A DNA stretch of 64,000 nt from Chrysoperla carnea (lineage: Eukaryota > Arthropoda > Insecta > Neuroptera > Chrysopidae). Under the pieces are notes generated by a model, which was given only the letters and a program-made list of their open reading frames with translations, ran no database searches and was not told the origin of the DNA. The DNA is taken from positions 83,136,368 to 83,200,367 of the forward strand of contig NC_058337.1 in NCBI RefSeq assembly GCF_905475395.1, in the 5' to 3' direction. Positions 1 to 12,334 of this stretch are shown here, in pieces. Position 1 is the first letter of the stretch, and each line of letters starts with the position of its first letter. The position numbers were made by a program, and so were the translations under genes.

Positions 1-1660
1 TAATAATAACAAACAATATGCAAAAAATAAAGATCATTAATGAATTAGAAATTTTTATATTTCTTTTAATTAAAATTTCTTAAAAATATAGATGGCTCAT
101 AAAATTTGCTCATTGAGCCTACTGATGAATCGAAAAATGAGAACGGAATAAATTTTATTCAATTTCAGTTTTAGATCATCAGTGAAAGTTTTAATGTGTG
201 GATTTTATCTTCGAATAAAAAATGATCAATTGCGAGTTTAACTCGCATGGAAAGGATTCAGCCATGAATCATCTCATAATCATTTAAAATATGACCTAAA
301 TTTGTTTGGAATGACAAAAGAAGTGGTATGGTACTACAATGTAATAGTAAATTGCTACATATGATGTATATGTTTTTGAATTGTGCCTTGCTGTACAAGT
401 CGCCGAATAGACTCAGAGAAAATAAGCTTTTAGACAGTCAGATAGGTAGACATAAGAGTGATCATATCCTTTTTTCATGTGGTGGAACCCTAAAAACGAG
501 AAAACATTTTATATTTGTAAAGGAGTTGCGCTTTATTTATCGAGTTTTCAGTTTTAGTTGTTGGTACTTCTAACGACTATTAACAAAGCACATATATGCA
601 TTTTAGAGGTTTGTTCAGGAAAAAAAAGATTCTTCCTCGAATTATTCCGTTTTTCTATATTCAGTACTGAAATTTTAAACCTCCGTTATCAAGACAAGAT
701 ATGCTAAATTCAATTAATTGACTTTTCAAACTTTTAAGTTATTCGAAAAATTCTTCACAAGAGTGCAAGACGAAGAGATCGCAGTTTCAATCGCAAATAA
801 CACAAAAATAATAAATGGACTCTTTGATAAAACTTTATTATGCATTTTTGCTTAGAATTCATCACTCTCGATATTTTCGTGTAGTTTAGATTTTCACAAT
901 TTCAATTTTCCAGAAATGGTGCTAAATGCTTAGAAATGTTCCCTATCTTTGAATATAGAAGTTCTATTGTTAATGAACAAATCCAATATCGATCCGATCT
1001 GTCGTTCTACTCGTTGCATACTTCCCTACATTTTTATATTGAGTAAAAGTATTTATTATTACCTAATGAAACGATTATCGATTTAGATGAATACCGATTA
1101 TTCGGCCATAGCTCTGGTCGAAAGATGTATGCATTAAGTTGTTCGTATATCTAAAATAGAATAATCTTGAATTGTTTTAAATACTTGAATTGTATTAAAT
1201 AATATTGAAAAGTGATATTAAAAAAATAGTCAAAACTATTTACCGACCCGTTAAAAATTTTTAAATATTTGATAAATTTATCAAATTTTAGAATATACAA
1301 AATTATCTATTTGTTTACAATTATTGAAAATATTTGCTTTAAATTATTCAATAATTCACAATATCATTTTCTTGTTGTTAATTTAAATAAACAAATATTA
1401 TACATGCTATTAATTATTCAGTAATAATATTTATAGTTACTTCATTTTAATTCAAAATCAAGGTTACTTATAATAAATATCAAATAAAAGTAATATTATG
1501 TTTATACACATAGGTATACATTAATTATTTAAGGATTATAGGTACTTTTATGTGTCTAGATCTAGAAAAAGTTGATAAGAAGATCTAGAAGCAGTTGAAA
1601 ATAAGTCCATTTATAATTTACTTCACTTGAAAGCTTGACTGTCTTAAAGTTGAATTTTTT

Positions 1661-2185
1661 ATACCCTATATACATATATCAAGGTCTACTAAGTTTAGTC
1701 TCAAGTTTGTAATGTCTAAAATATTGATGCTAAGAACAAAACTTTGGAATAGGTGTTCTTAAAATCACCTTATTAGTCTATTTCCGGTTGTCCGCCTGTC
1801 TGTGAACACGATAACTCAAAAACGAAAAGAGATATCAAGCTGATTTTGATATTTTGTTATAGCGTGCTCAGGACGTAAATAGTGAAGCTAAGTTCGTAAA
1901 TGAGCAATACAGGTTAATTGGGCCTTGAATCCGTAGGATCCATCTTGGAACAAAAGTTTAAATGTAAAAAATGTCCATTTCCTCCAAAACTATAAAAGAA
2001 AGAGAGTTGAAAGATTTTCAGGTAGCTTGAACTAGAGACCTGAGACACATTCTCGAAAAACGAAAAAAAATTCTAGAAAATATATGTGTTGGTTTTTTAA
2101 ATTCTTCTAATTCATTAAAAAAAATGCAATCAGTGCACACTTTCTATACTGGGTATTTCAACAATTATCTCAGTCAATTGTTTGT
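1661..2185 (+). repeat. R1 dispersed repeat, copy 1
   Basis: This is one of six copies in the window of a repeat of about 500 bp. It starts with ATACCCTATATACATATATC and continues through TAAGTTTAGTCTCAAGTTTG and ACGATAACTCAAAAACGAAA. It ends with TTTCAACAATTATCTCAGTC followed by AATTGTTTGTGTTCAC. The same landmarks occur in the same order in the copies near 25.6, 41.5, 53.6 and 56.9 kb. No protein is encoded. I cannot assign a class. Confidence 0.75.
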
Positions 2186-4323
2186 GTTCACTTGTAAAAC
2201 AGTTTTTTGTAACTAAGCTAAAACTAAAAATGCTCTTTTCCTTTAATTGGGTATGGCTGACATTGGTTTATAAGACAAAAGAGCCCACACAAAAATTAAG
2301 TTTATCTGTATTTCTAACTTATTTATTAGTGAACGATAATCATAGAATCTTCTCATTTACTTGGCATCACTTTGTTTATCACCATCAAGCGAGGAAATTT
2401 AATTAACTCTATAGTACCAAAATATAGCTGGGATGATGCATGCCAAGCTTAAGGAATGAAAAGTAAAGAAGGGTGTATTATGAATATTTTATCCCGAAAG
2501 AGTGTAGTACCTATGTAGTTTTTCCAAATATACTTTAAATACTGGAGGCTATATGACAAAACTTATTAAAATAACGTTTATCGAGTTATGTAAAAACTAA
2601 ACATATTTTGATACTAGGTATTCTAAAAATAACGCCCATTATCTAAAATTTAATTGAAATACAAAAAATTATTGATTATTTTATTAATACTTTTACTTAG
2701 GGAAGTTCCCAAAAAATAATGTCTAAGGATCATCTTTAAATCTTCTATATGTATTCTTATTAATGCCCTTTATAAGCTGGTAAATTTTTTAATACGCCTA
2801 ACGTGGTTAAATTTATAAATTTGTCTCAAATATTTGCATACACTCATTTTTTTTTTTTTTGGAACGTCTTTAATTATAATTTATAAAAACAAATCATATC
2901 AACAACCTTGTCCTTGAGTAAATACTTATTTTTGATTAAAAAAATTTAATTTTTTTCGACCTGATAATAAAAATTGCCTGTTAATTATATCTAAAAATAG
3001 GTAATGATAAAAGGTATAGATATATTTTAATTATTTACAATTAACTTATTAATAACATGATCGGACTTTTGGACTAACCGGTACTCCTTAGCACTCAATA
3101 CTTACCTAGCGAAAGCAAAATAATATACTGTACAAAAAAAAAGCTTAAATTGTCAATTTCACACGGAAGCGGATTTAGAAGCGTTAGTTTAGTTCTCTTT
3201 TACAAGTTTTTAACATAAAAATAACCATAGACAGTCAATAATAATAACAATAACTCTTCATTCCAAAAACAGGCAATTTTTTCTTTCAAACTTCCTACAG
3301 AAGTCTAAATACGATCCTGTTTAATAATTTTTATAGGTCTGTTCCTAAATACAAGTCGTCATGTCCATCACCCGGGTTTGTCCTTGCCATTGCATTCTTA
3401 ATGTAAGAATGGACAATACAAAACTACTATTATTTTATCTATGTACAAAACATTAATGGGTAGTGTGCTGGCATGTGTTTAGGTACAAAAGCTATTGTAT
3501 GGCTATAGCAATAGCAATATCATCATAAAGGCGGCGCACGGGGATTCAAGTAATAGCCAGCCTGATTCTAATAAGATGACATGGATTTCTAAGCTTGAAA
3601 AGTTGAAACAGAGTCGCAGAATAAAACTACCATTTCTAGAAGCTTTATTAGTTATGTAATATAATTAATTAGATAAACTGAATTACCTAAAATACTAGTT
3701 GTGACAAATAGATTTTATATTAAGAATGACTTGAGGTTTGATAAAATACTGATATTTTGCTCTTAAATCTCGAAATTATTGAGAAATGTTATAGATATTT
3801 TTTATATTTAGGGACAACATTTCTCATCCTTTCAACCCTCTGTGCAAAGCGGCAAGGGGAAATAAAAATTTTTGATTAAAAAACTAGAAAGTAAAAGTTT
3901 TTAACGAGCTATTGTGATTTGAAATTCGATGAATTTTTTGCAGAGATAGGTACACCTATTTGAAATTATGGTAAAATTTTGTGTTAATTAAATTTTCTTA
4001 AATACTTGTATATATACAAACAAATAATAACATTTATAGAACGGAAGAATGTTCCAAATAACTAGAAGTTTCTGATTATTGAAACTCTAATTATAATATC
4101 TTAAATTGTGTAATTAAAAAATTTCTATTACGTATAGGTATATACATATTGTTAGATTGCTTTCGCGGAGCGAAAGTCTTGTGTCTACCAGGTGCATACT
4201 TCGGGGTTCGAAAATTTTCGATGCGAAGCCGGAACGGGTAGCTAGTATAAAATAGCAGTAGTAGCAATGAGCTTACCATTTTTTCTTATACTTACCTATT
4301 TAACTCAACATTTACGTTTTAGA

Positions 4324-4383
4324 TTATGTAAAACTATTAATTAATACCTGTATTTTTTATGTAAAACTATTAATTAATACCTG
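4324..4383. repeat. 33-bp tandem duplication
   Basis: Two direct copies of TTATGTAAAACTATTAATTA plus ATACCTG start at 4324 and 4357. They lie just past the 3' end of the first peroxiredoxin gene. Nothing indicates a function. Confidence 0.8.
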
Positions 4384-4425
4384 ATATTAAACGAAAACTA
4401 TAAAACTTTCTTTTATAAGTAAAAA

Positions 4426-4431
4426 TTTATT
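4426..4431 (-). terminator. Polyadenylation signal of first peroxiredoxin copy
   Basis: An AATAAA hexamer on the minus strand lies about 63 bases past the TAA stop. It is the first such hexamer downstream. The second copy has an AATAAA about 44 bases past its stop, so the placement is similar. Confidence 0.55.
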
Positions 4432-4493
4432 GAAAAAGAGATATATACAATTTTTAGGTAATATGATTAAACATTTACACAAACAGTTTTAAA

Positions 4494-5404
4494 TTAATAA
4501 TTAGTGGTTGTACGAACATAAGTAATTCCAGAAGGCATTGAAACTTTATCTACTCCACCAGGGAATAATTTTGGTAGTTCTTCATCTTTTACATGTGGAA
4601 GAATCATCACTTTGTCACCAGGCTAAGAAAAAATAATTCTCAATTAATTTGAAATTATTGTTGTAAATCAAATGTATGTACTTACCATCCAGTTGGCTGG
4701 TGTTGCAATTACTTTCACTTTGTCAGTTAATTGTAACGAATCAATGCAGCGAAGGATTTCACTTAAAAATAAACAAAAATCATATTAAAAACCCATCAAC
4801 CTTCTGAAAGGTTAAAATAAAACTGGAACAATGCTAATGGCAAGGTTCGATTAATAAAGGTTATTAATTTTACTTACTCGACATTTCTTCCGGTTGATTG
4901 TGGGTATAACATTGATAAACGCATTTTATGATTTGGATCGATGATGTACAAAGCTCGAACTGTAACCGCTTGTTCTTCATTATCTTTACTATCTTCATCA
5001 ATCATGTCTAATTTCACCGCTAATGTACGATGTTCATCGGAAATAATTGGATATGGGAAGTCTCCAGGAATATCACGGCAATATGATTTAATATCATTCA
5101 CCCAATCAGTGTGGCTTTGTAATTTATCACAGGAATGAGCTAATAATTTTACATTGCGTTTAATGAATTCTGGATTATGAACAGCCATACGTCCAAGTTC
5201 TGTTGTGCAGACTGGAGTAAAATCTGCAGGATGTGAAAACAAAACGACCCATCTACAGAAATTCGAAAGCAAAATTAATTATTTTCAAATTTTTCTTATT
5301 TTATTTAATTATTTAACTTACGAATCTCCTTGAAAATCATAGAACTTTATTGGTCCTTTGGTTGTTTGAGCCTCGAAGTTTGGTATTGTTGCACCGATTC
5401 TCAT
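4494..5404 (-). CDS. Prdx6: Peroxiredoxin-6-like 1-Cys peroxiredoxin, copy A
   Basis: This encodes a 220-residue peroxiredoxin that would reduce hydrogen peroxide and organic hydroperoxides in the cytosol. Four exons (5322-5404, 4878-5252, 4686-4761, 4494-4622) join in frame over GT-AG introns of 69, 116 and 63 bases. The peroxidatic cysteine is Cys43 in PVCTTE, with His35 and Arg127 as the expected partners. There is no resolving-cysteine motif, as in the 1-Cys Prx6 class. The C-terminal dimer domain includes the LPKLFPGGV motif. The phospholipase A2 residues known from vertebrate PRDX6 are mostly absent: Ser28 is kept, but Tyr22 replaces the active-site His and Asn135 the Asp. The length matches the family (about 220-224). 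The start is the only ATG before the conserved IPNFEAQT motif. A near-identical copy lies 5.8 kb upstream in the same orientation. Confidence 0.95.
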
Positions 5405-5495
5405 GGTGAAATTCTTTATATTTTTGGATTGTTAAAAAGTGCCTAATGAAGTCTTGTAGTTGACTTGTTTTGATATTTAATGCAAATATTAACTG

Positions 5496-5503
5496 TTTAT
5501 ATA
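5496..5503 (-). promoter_or_regulatory. TATA box of peroxiredoxin copy A
   Basis: The minus strand reads TATATAAA 92-99 bases before the ATG. This predicts a transcription start about 65 bases before the ATG. Copy B has TATATAAG at almost the same distance (84-91 bases), which supports both calls. Confidence 0.5.
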
Positions 5504-5535
5504 GTAAAATTAGTTGTATTAATGTCTGAGATAAA

Positions 5536-5561
5536 TTTTTTTTTTTTTTTTTTTTTTTTTT
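5536..5561. repeat. Poly(T) run, 26 bases
   Basis: An uninterrupted run of 26 T on the plus strand lies just upstream of the copy A TATA box. On the minus strand it is a poly(A) tract. It could be the tail of an old retroposed sequence, but no recognisable body is attached. Confidence 0.7.
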
Positions 5562-6184
5562 GCGTAATTTAACAGTCAAAATATTGTTTATTAATCACTT
5601 GACGTCAAGTTAAAAAAAAATTAAGATGCTATCTAGCTGTACTAGATGCGGTTATTTAATTATTTATTAAAAAAATTATCTTTCAAAACATAAGGGTACT
5701 TAATAATATATATGTTCTTTAATTTTTAAACTTTTAAATTATTCTATCAATTCGTAGAACAATCCCTAATTTCAAAAAAATTAAATTACAATTATATGTT
5801 GAATACTGAGCATATTGGGCGAACACCCCATGATCTTTAATCGCATGTTTGTAATTTTTTTATTAGTTTCTTGTATTGTATATATTCTTTTTTAGTTGGA
5901 AAGATTCCTATACATTCTGTTGAAACCTTGTAGTTGGGAATAAAGCTTTAGCGCTTCTAAGAATTATAAACCTAAATTCAAAAAGTTCCCTGAAAAAGCG
6001 CATTTTCAACATTTGTTAACGTACGTTATTGATTTAGAGTTTATATGACATTACCTTAAAAATTTGTAAGAGTAAATTACTAGTAAGTATGCTAAGCATC
6101 ATAATTTATCATCGTATTTAGTTTCGTATTTTTAACGGAGGGCTTTTACTACTTGGTAGGTTGTAGGTAGTATTTATTTATAAA

Positions 6185-6570
6185 CTAGTGTGATAGCCAC
6201 CCGCTTCGCTGGGCTTAAAAGTAAAGATTGATAAAGACCACCTTGTTATAGCCTCCACCTCTCAATTGCTTTCTGCACTTATCCCTCGAAATAATGATAG
6301 AGATTGTTTTACATCGGTAAAATATATGTAAGGTTTTCTATTTTTAAAATGTAAAATAATCATAATTCATTTAGTATATTAGAAAAGATGGCCATAAAAT
6401 TTTTATATTGACTATTTTTTTATAAATATATCTTTATAAATTATAGTTCATGTGTTATTCTGATGAATGACTATGTTATTGTTAAGTTTCATTCAAATCC
6501 ATTCATTAGTTTTTGCGTGAAAGCGTAGCAATCAAATAAACAAGTATCCTTACTTCACATTTATAATATA
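6185..6570 (+). repeat. Short retroelement-like repeat with CCCGCTTCGCTGGGC head
   Basis: It opens with ACCCGCTTCGCTGGGCTTAA and closes with TTTTGCGTGAAAGCGTAGCA followed by a polypyrimidine and ATAATATACAG tail. Heads with CCGC.TTGCTGGG and tails with GCGTGAAAG are common in decayed non-LTR or helitron-like insect repeats. The next repeat, at 6972, has a related head. Confidence 0.45.
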
Positions 6571-6971
6571 CAGGGATAGAAACATTATCATTAATGGCCC
6601 AATCACTTTAGGATTTAGATTTCCAGTCTATGGAATCGGTTTTTGGGAAATTTCAATCCATCGTGTTATAAAATTTCACTAAATGCAGTAATTTTGTAGT
6701 CAATTATTTTATTTCTTTTATAAAATTCATATTGACTAGTTTGCATTGCTATTGATTTTGACAAAAGCTCAAAAAGAGCATTACGCTAATCGAAAGCCTT
6801 GAGAAATTCTGATGTATATAAACATTGTGTACCCATGTACCCACAATAGCCTGGAAAAAAAAGAAATTTGGTTCGTTAAATTCTAAAACGAGCAGTTTCT
6901 CAACGTAAAGTTCATTTGTAGCTTTAAAACCTACAACGTAGAGTAAGATTTACTCTACGCGAATATGTTAT

Positions 6972-7408
6972 ACTAGCTGGGAACTACCCGCTTTGCTGGG
7001 CAACATCCCCACTTGCACCCCTCCCTCCACATTTCCTTGCGTTGGATAACAGTTTTGTAATGTACACGTCATGCTCTTTTATTTGATACCCCACTTAGGT
7101 ATATTTGTAAATATTCGATATTTCCTTCCCACTTTCTCGCTACACCTTTCTACCCTCCGAAGGTTAAAAAAATTTCTAAATGTAATTTAAAACATTCTGA
7201 CCAAGTTTTGAACTATTAAAAGCCATAATTGAAAAATATGAATTTTTTATTCATGAACACCCCCGCAACCCCCCTTGTGGGTGGAATTTCGTAAAATCCG
7301 TTCTTAGCTGACCTCTACTTGGCAAAAGGAATATTCCTGCCAAATTTCAAGTCTCTAGGTCTTATAGTTCCAGAGATATCGTGATGAGTGACTATCTATA
7401 TCTATAGA
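6972..7408 (+). repeat. Short retroelement-like repeat with TAGCTGGGAACTACCCGC head
   Basis: The head reads ACTAGCTGGGAACTACCCGC then TTTGCTGGGCAAC. The tail is TTCAAGTCTCTAGGTCTTAT then AGTTCCAGAGATATCGTGATGAGTGA. This GC-richer block of about 440 bp stands out from its AT-rich surroundings. A fragment of the head (GCTGGGAACTACCA) recurs near 17.74 kb. It carries no coding capacity and is probably the 3' part of a non-LTR element. Confidence 0.5.
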
Positions 7409-8047
7409 AAGTCTCCTATATATTTATAGAAATATTAAAATTTATTGTTAATATTAAAAGTTGCTATATCCTTATTCTTTAGAAATCGAAAGTAACTGCA
7501 ATAAGGCATTAAAAAAACCATGTTGTGGGATTTTCAAGCAAACTGTAATTAAAACAATATCTACACGAATGACCTTTACAGTTTCAATTTTGTTTTTGTT
7601 TTTCAACAAAAACTCAACTATCCGTTTAGTGTAAAACCGGCATTACTTCGATTATACCCTTTACTCTATGGATTTTAAAATTGGCTATGTTATAGGTTCT
7701 CATATTCTACCTGCCTTGGGTACTTTCAAAAATCCTGTTAATTTTCCCTATATTTTCTTTTCACACCCAGGTACAGTGGAATAAGAATAATTTCTTTAGT
7801 CCCAGGGCAAGTAAAAATACCCTCCCATTATAATGATGGAAGAAAATTTTCGCCTATCAAAGAATGCTTCACCCCAAACATAAATTTTTACATAATAGCC
7901 TTAATCAAGGAAGTCATTACTTTTAACGTGTATTAGTTTAGTTAGATATGAAATTGATATGTAAGTATATTTAAAAAAAAGCAATATTTTTGGATCACTT
8001 GTCTTGAAGCGCTAAAAGACAAATATCGACGTTTTATTTACGTTAGA

Positions 8048-8151
8048 AGTTACACCCTTAATTACGCATGACTGAATCACCTGAGATCACAAACACGTAA
8101 GTTACACCTCTAATTACGCATGACTGAATCACCTGAGATCACAAACACGTA
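8048..8151. repeat. 52-bp tandem duplication
   Basis: Two adjacent copies of a 52-bp unit containing TTACGCATGACTGAATCACC and TGAGATCACAAACACGTA occupy 8048-8099 and 8100-8151. They differ at about two positions, so the duplication is young. Confidence 0.9.
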
Positions 8152-10282
8152 AAATTATTTATTTCTAGAAGATTTTAAATTCAAGTTGATTAATTGAAAT
8201 AAAACAATTAATTTGATCTAATCCATTATCAATTAATTATTACAAGTTTATAAAATTTGTATTAAATAATATAATAATATTATGAAGCATTATCAACACT
8301 TGTCCGCGGACATATCAAATAGATATTAAATTTCATCATTTGTAAGATTAGGCATTATGGTAATTATATTAAATTAGTCAGAGGCTGAAGGTATTTGTGA
8401 ATGCAAATTATGAGAGTCGATGAAATATGTTGTTTGAATTTTGTTCCTAATCCCGTCAGGAACCCAAAAATATATGTTGGAAGAATGAAATGAGCCCAAT
8501 TTAACTACTGCCAAAACAGTAGCGTTCTGTTACTTGTGCTAAAACAGACACATTTATCGAACAGACATTACATTTACTAATTGAGAAAACTATTGTGCAG
8601 CCTATGATTGTTTGTTGGCAGGATAATATCACACATTTTGCACACATTACGAAATGAACAATGGAGATTTTTTAGCAAAAATATTAAATAGATTGACTTA
8701 CATCCATAGATGTTATTATATTCCCAAAACTTTAAAAAAATTAATGTCAAATATTATGTCAAAGTATTCTCTTTTTGAATTTCGCCGATTATGAGAAGAT
8801 ATAAAAATTCTTTTATTAAAGTTTTATCATTATAAAATATTATAAAACATAAAATTGGTAAAATTTTTAAAATCGAAAAATATAATATTAATTTACAAAT
8901 CGACAAACAGATAGATTTCGACGTAAGGGAGCTCATTTTGTTCAGAAAACTAAAAAATGTAAGAGAAAAAAGTATATATCTCATAGGTATATACTTTCCG
9001 AAATTTAAGGGAAAAACTAAAATTCCAATTACACAATTAGAATAGAAAATTCAATTTTATATAACGCTTATTCTTATTAGCGTTATGTTCCTTAATACAG
9101 AGGGATTTTTGGATCCTTTTCCAAATTTGCCATTTTTAGCTTCGCTTACAGCAGTCAAAAGAAATTTGCCTAGAATTATTAAATACTTTTATTTTGAGTT
9201 TTATAGGAAAATTTAACTGCCTCCTGAACCCTGTACCTATGCGATACGGTATATAAGATACGGTATAGAAGAATTATACACTCCAATAGAAGTTTACCAA
9301 ATTAGAAAATGCAATTATTTCGGCAATGAAAGAATACGCATATTCTTACATAAAAAATGACTGAGTGTTGCAGAAATGATTTATTAAAATAATTTTTTTA
9401 GATCTAGATTGATGATTTGTAACGCTTTTAAAATGCGGAATCAAAAAGCTCAGAATTTATTATCGACTCACTTTCTCATACCCTTGACACTAATTGAAAT
9501 AATTTCACTTTGAGTCCGTATTTATATTCAGGGGATATATAGAGCCGTATACTTCTGTAAAATTATCAGAAGATTAGTAATAATAAAGAGCCAAATAAAA
9601 TGTCAAATTATTCAAAATAAAAAAATTATATTTCATTAATTCTTCAAGGCCTAAATAATATCAAACAATCAGTCATTGTTTAGATTAATTAATATTAATA
9701 ACACTAATAGAATTCATTTATTAAAATTTTTTAGGTTTTGTTTTGAATATTAATTAATTCATTATAGTTAATTATTACATTAAACCCAATAAAGCTATAT
9801 AACATTGTTTATTATTTCTATTTATCAAAAATTTCTCGTCCATGAGCTTGATTCTCCATGCCAACAAGTCAGATGATTCAAAACAAATTTTGAGAAAAAA
9901 ACAATTTTACCCTTTCTGTGGGTTTGCTTGGGTGGTCTAATAACTTTAATAGGTAAACGAATGTAATGAATTTATTGATAATAACTTTATGGAGGTTTTT
10001 TATTTACTTTTACGAAAATAATCAAGTCTATTAGAGTCGAAATAGATACAAATTTAGTTTTTTAAGATTAAATTCTAGCATCAATTAGAATTCGTTTTAA
10101 TAAATACAACAAAATCATAATTTATTTCATGATTTTTATATTTTGTATATTTAAAATCCACATTTCAGAAGAGTCTGGGTTCGAATTATTTCTACGCTTC
10201 TTTTGCCAAAATAAATTTATGACTCATTTTATTTTATTGGTATTAATTAATTACTAAAAAAAATTATTTTTTAAAATAAAAA

Positions 10283-10288
10283 TTTATT
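10283..10288 (-). terminator. Polyadenylation signal of peroxiredoxin copy B
   Basis: An AATAAA hexamer on the minus strand lies about 44 bases past the TAA stop, at a similar place to the one after copy A. Confidence 0.55.
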
Positions 10289-10331
10289 GACATAATATAC
10301 AACTTATAAATATTTAAATAAATAATAATAA

Positions 10332-11245
10332 TTAATAATTAGTGGTTGTGCGAACATAAGTAATTCCAGAAGGCATAGAAACTTTATCTACTCCACCAGG
10401 GAATAATTTTGGTAGTTCTTCATCTTTTACATGTGGAAGAATCATGACTTTGTCACCAGGCTAAGAAAAATAAAAATAATTACCAATTAATTAAAAATTA
10501 AAACTAATGTTTTTATTTTAAAAAAACTTACCACCCAATTGGCTGGTGTAGCAATCACTTTTACTTTATCAGTTAATTGTAACGAATCAATGCAACGAAG
10601 AACTTCACTAAAAATATATAAATATGATATTAAAAAAAACTCATCAACCTTATAGAAGGTTAAGTTATAACTGGAGCAATATCAGAGACAAGGTTACATA
10701 TAAAGGTTGTTAATTTTACTTACTCGACATTTCTTCCGGTTGATTGTGGATACAACATTGATAAACGCATTTTATGATTTGGATCAATGATGTACAAAGC
10801 TCGAACAGTAACCGCTAGTTCTTCATTATCTTTACTATCTTCATCAATCATGTCTAATTTCACCGCTAATGTACGATGTTCATCGGAAATAATTGGATAT
10901 GGGAAGTCACCAGGAATATCACGGCAATATGATTTAATATCATTCACCCAATCAGTGTGGCTTTGTAATTTATCACAGGAATGAGCTAATAATTTTACAT
11001 TACGTTTAATGAATTCTGGATTATGAACAGCCATACGTCCAAGTTCTGTTGTGCAAACTGGAGTAAAATCTGCTGGATGTGAAAACAAGACTACCCATCT
11101 AGAAATACGAAAATAAAATCAATTTTTTTTAAATTCTGCTAATATTAAAAAGTTGAACTTACGAATCTCCTTGAAAATCATAAAAGTTAAGTGGACCCTT
11201 TGTTGTTTGGGCTTCAAAATTTGGAATAACTGCACCGATTCTCAT
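10332..11245 (-). CDS. Prdx6: Peroxiredoxin-6-like 1-Cys peroxiredoxin, copy B
   Basis: This is a second intact 220-residue 1-Cys peroxiredoxin. The four exons (11163-11245, 10724-11098, 10532-10607, 10332-10460) have exactly the same lengths (83, 375, 76 and 129) and phases as copy A. The catalytic Cys43 (PVCTTE), His35 and Arg127 are present. Compared with copy A it carries Val6, Leu19, Asn20, Leu122, Val155 and Val178 in place of Thr, Ile, Lys, Gln, Ile and Met. The last exon encodes the same peptide. The vertebrate phospholipase residues are changed as in copy A (Tyr22, Asn135). Introns are 64, 116 and 71 bases; intron 2 is still alignable to that of copy A, the others much less so. Both copies are open throughout and have their own TATA box and AATAAA, so both are probably expressed. 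Confidence 0.95.
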
Positions 11246-11328
11246 GATGGATAATATTCACTTTTAATTGACTACAGTATACAATCACAACTTTTATTAT
11301 AATAATGATACCACGGCTTTTAGTTCCG

Positions 11329-11336
11329 CTTATATA
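11329..11336 (-). promoter_or_regulatory. TATA box of peroxiredoxin copy B
   Basis: The minus strand reads TATATAAG 84-91 bases before the ATG, close to the position of the copy A element. The sequence around it has otherwise diverged from copy A. Confidence 0.5.
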
Positions 11337-12334
11337 TTGGTAATTTAAGAATGTAATTGATGCCCCCCACCTTATTAAATAAAATTCAATAAACAAACAC
11401 TGTTTAGAATACTCAAATTATCCATTTATACAATTATCGTTTATCTAGCGACAAAAACTTTGTTGTTTTTGTTATCATCAAAACTTGTGCAAATAGTAAT
11501 CTCAAAATATGTCGTCATATATTAGACTTAATCCCTGCTCACTATTATCATATTGAAATCTAAAAATATTATACGTCTAATACTAATTTGCATACTTACA
11601 TAATAACATAAAATATTAGTCTACAACAATTTAACTTGTTTATTTTATTTTTTTATTTATTTATTTTTTTGTGAATAACATACAAAAACAGTTTTTTTAT
11701 TTGTTTACAAAATTATTATTAAAAATAAAAATGACTGGAATATTTTAATGAAAAATTTGATCAAGAAAAGTCAACTGTTTCGAGTCCTTGAAGCCCGCTA
11801 CACAAACGAAGTACCTACTTCCTGTTAGAAAGACTTGTCGTCTAATTAATTAATGGTTAAAAGAAATTGATCACTTGTGGTCAATAGGATAGCTCAAAAT
11901 TTATCTTGGTATGACATTTCCCGATTCGTATCTAAGAATTAGTCCCGCCTTAGAACCCAGTACACATATACCTATTATTTCCAAAAAATTTAGTATACTT
12001 ACCTAAAGTTATACCAGGTTATACTCATTCGGTTCTCTTTTATACCGGGATTTTCTTATTTCTAAAAACATTTAATGCTTCTCTCACAGTCAAAGATCTT
12101 CTTTAGCTCAAAGTTTTCCTCTCCGGTACAATATTATTATAGACAAAAGAACGGTGTATTTTTTTAATATAAGTTCTGGTCTTATAAGCCACTTTGAGTC
12201 CAATTAGGCATTGAGGAAATAGCTAACAGCCTAAGGCGTAAACTATTCATTGACGTTTTCAAGTTTTTTGTTCTACATTTAGTGACGTAGTGACGATGGT
12301 TCCACGTTTTGAGGTAGTCTAGTTGGCAAGTGCA

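Larger units (their letters stand above)
1..4425. other. Gene-free AT-rich stretch
   Basis: No open reading frame here resembles a known protein, and I see no splice-linked exon chain. Apart from an R1 repeat copy and a small tandem duplication, listed separately, it holds only AT-rich sequence. A GC-richer patch near 4140-4260, with phrases such as GCTTTCGCGGAGCGAAAG and GGGTAGCTAGTAT, looks like the end of a decayed short retroelement. It is not clear enough to classify. Confidence 0.6.
5562..10282. other. Spacer between the two peroxiredoxin genes
   Basis: No gene was found in these 4.7 kb. The stretch holds two short retroelement-like repeats (about 6.2-6.6 and 7.0-7.4 kb) and a 52-bp tandem duplication near 8.1 kb. 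The small reading frames present have no recognisable similarity and sit in AT-rich sequence. Confidence 0.6.

Noticed and set aside
4200-4260. Possible tRNA B-box (GGTTCGAAA)
   Set aside because: No acceptor stem or A-box pairs with it at the right distance. Similar GGTTCGAAT strings near 10.17 kb and GAATTCGAACCCC near 54.65 kb also fail to fold as a cloverleaf.
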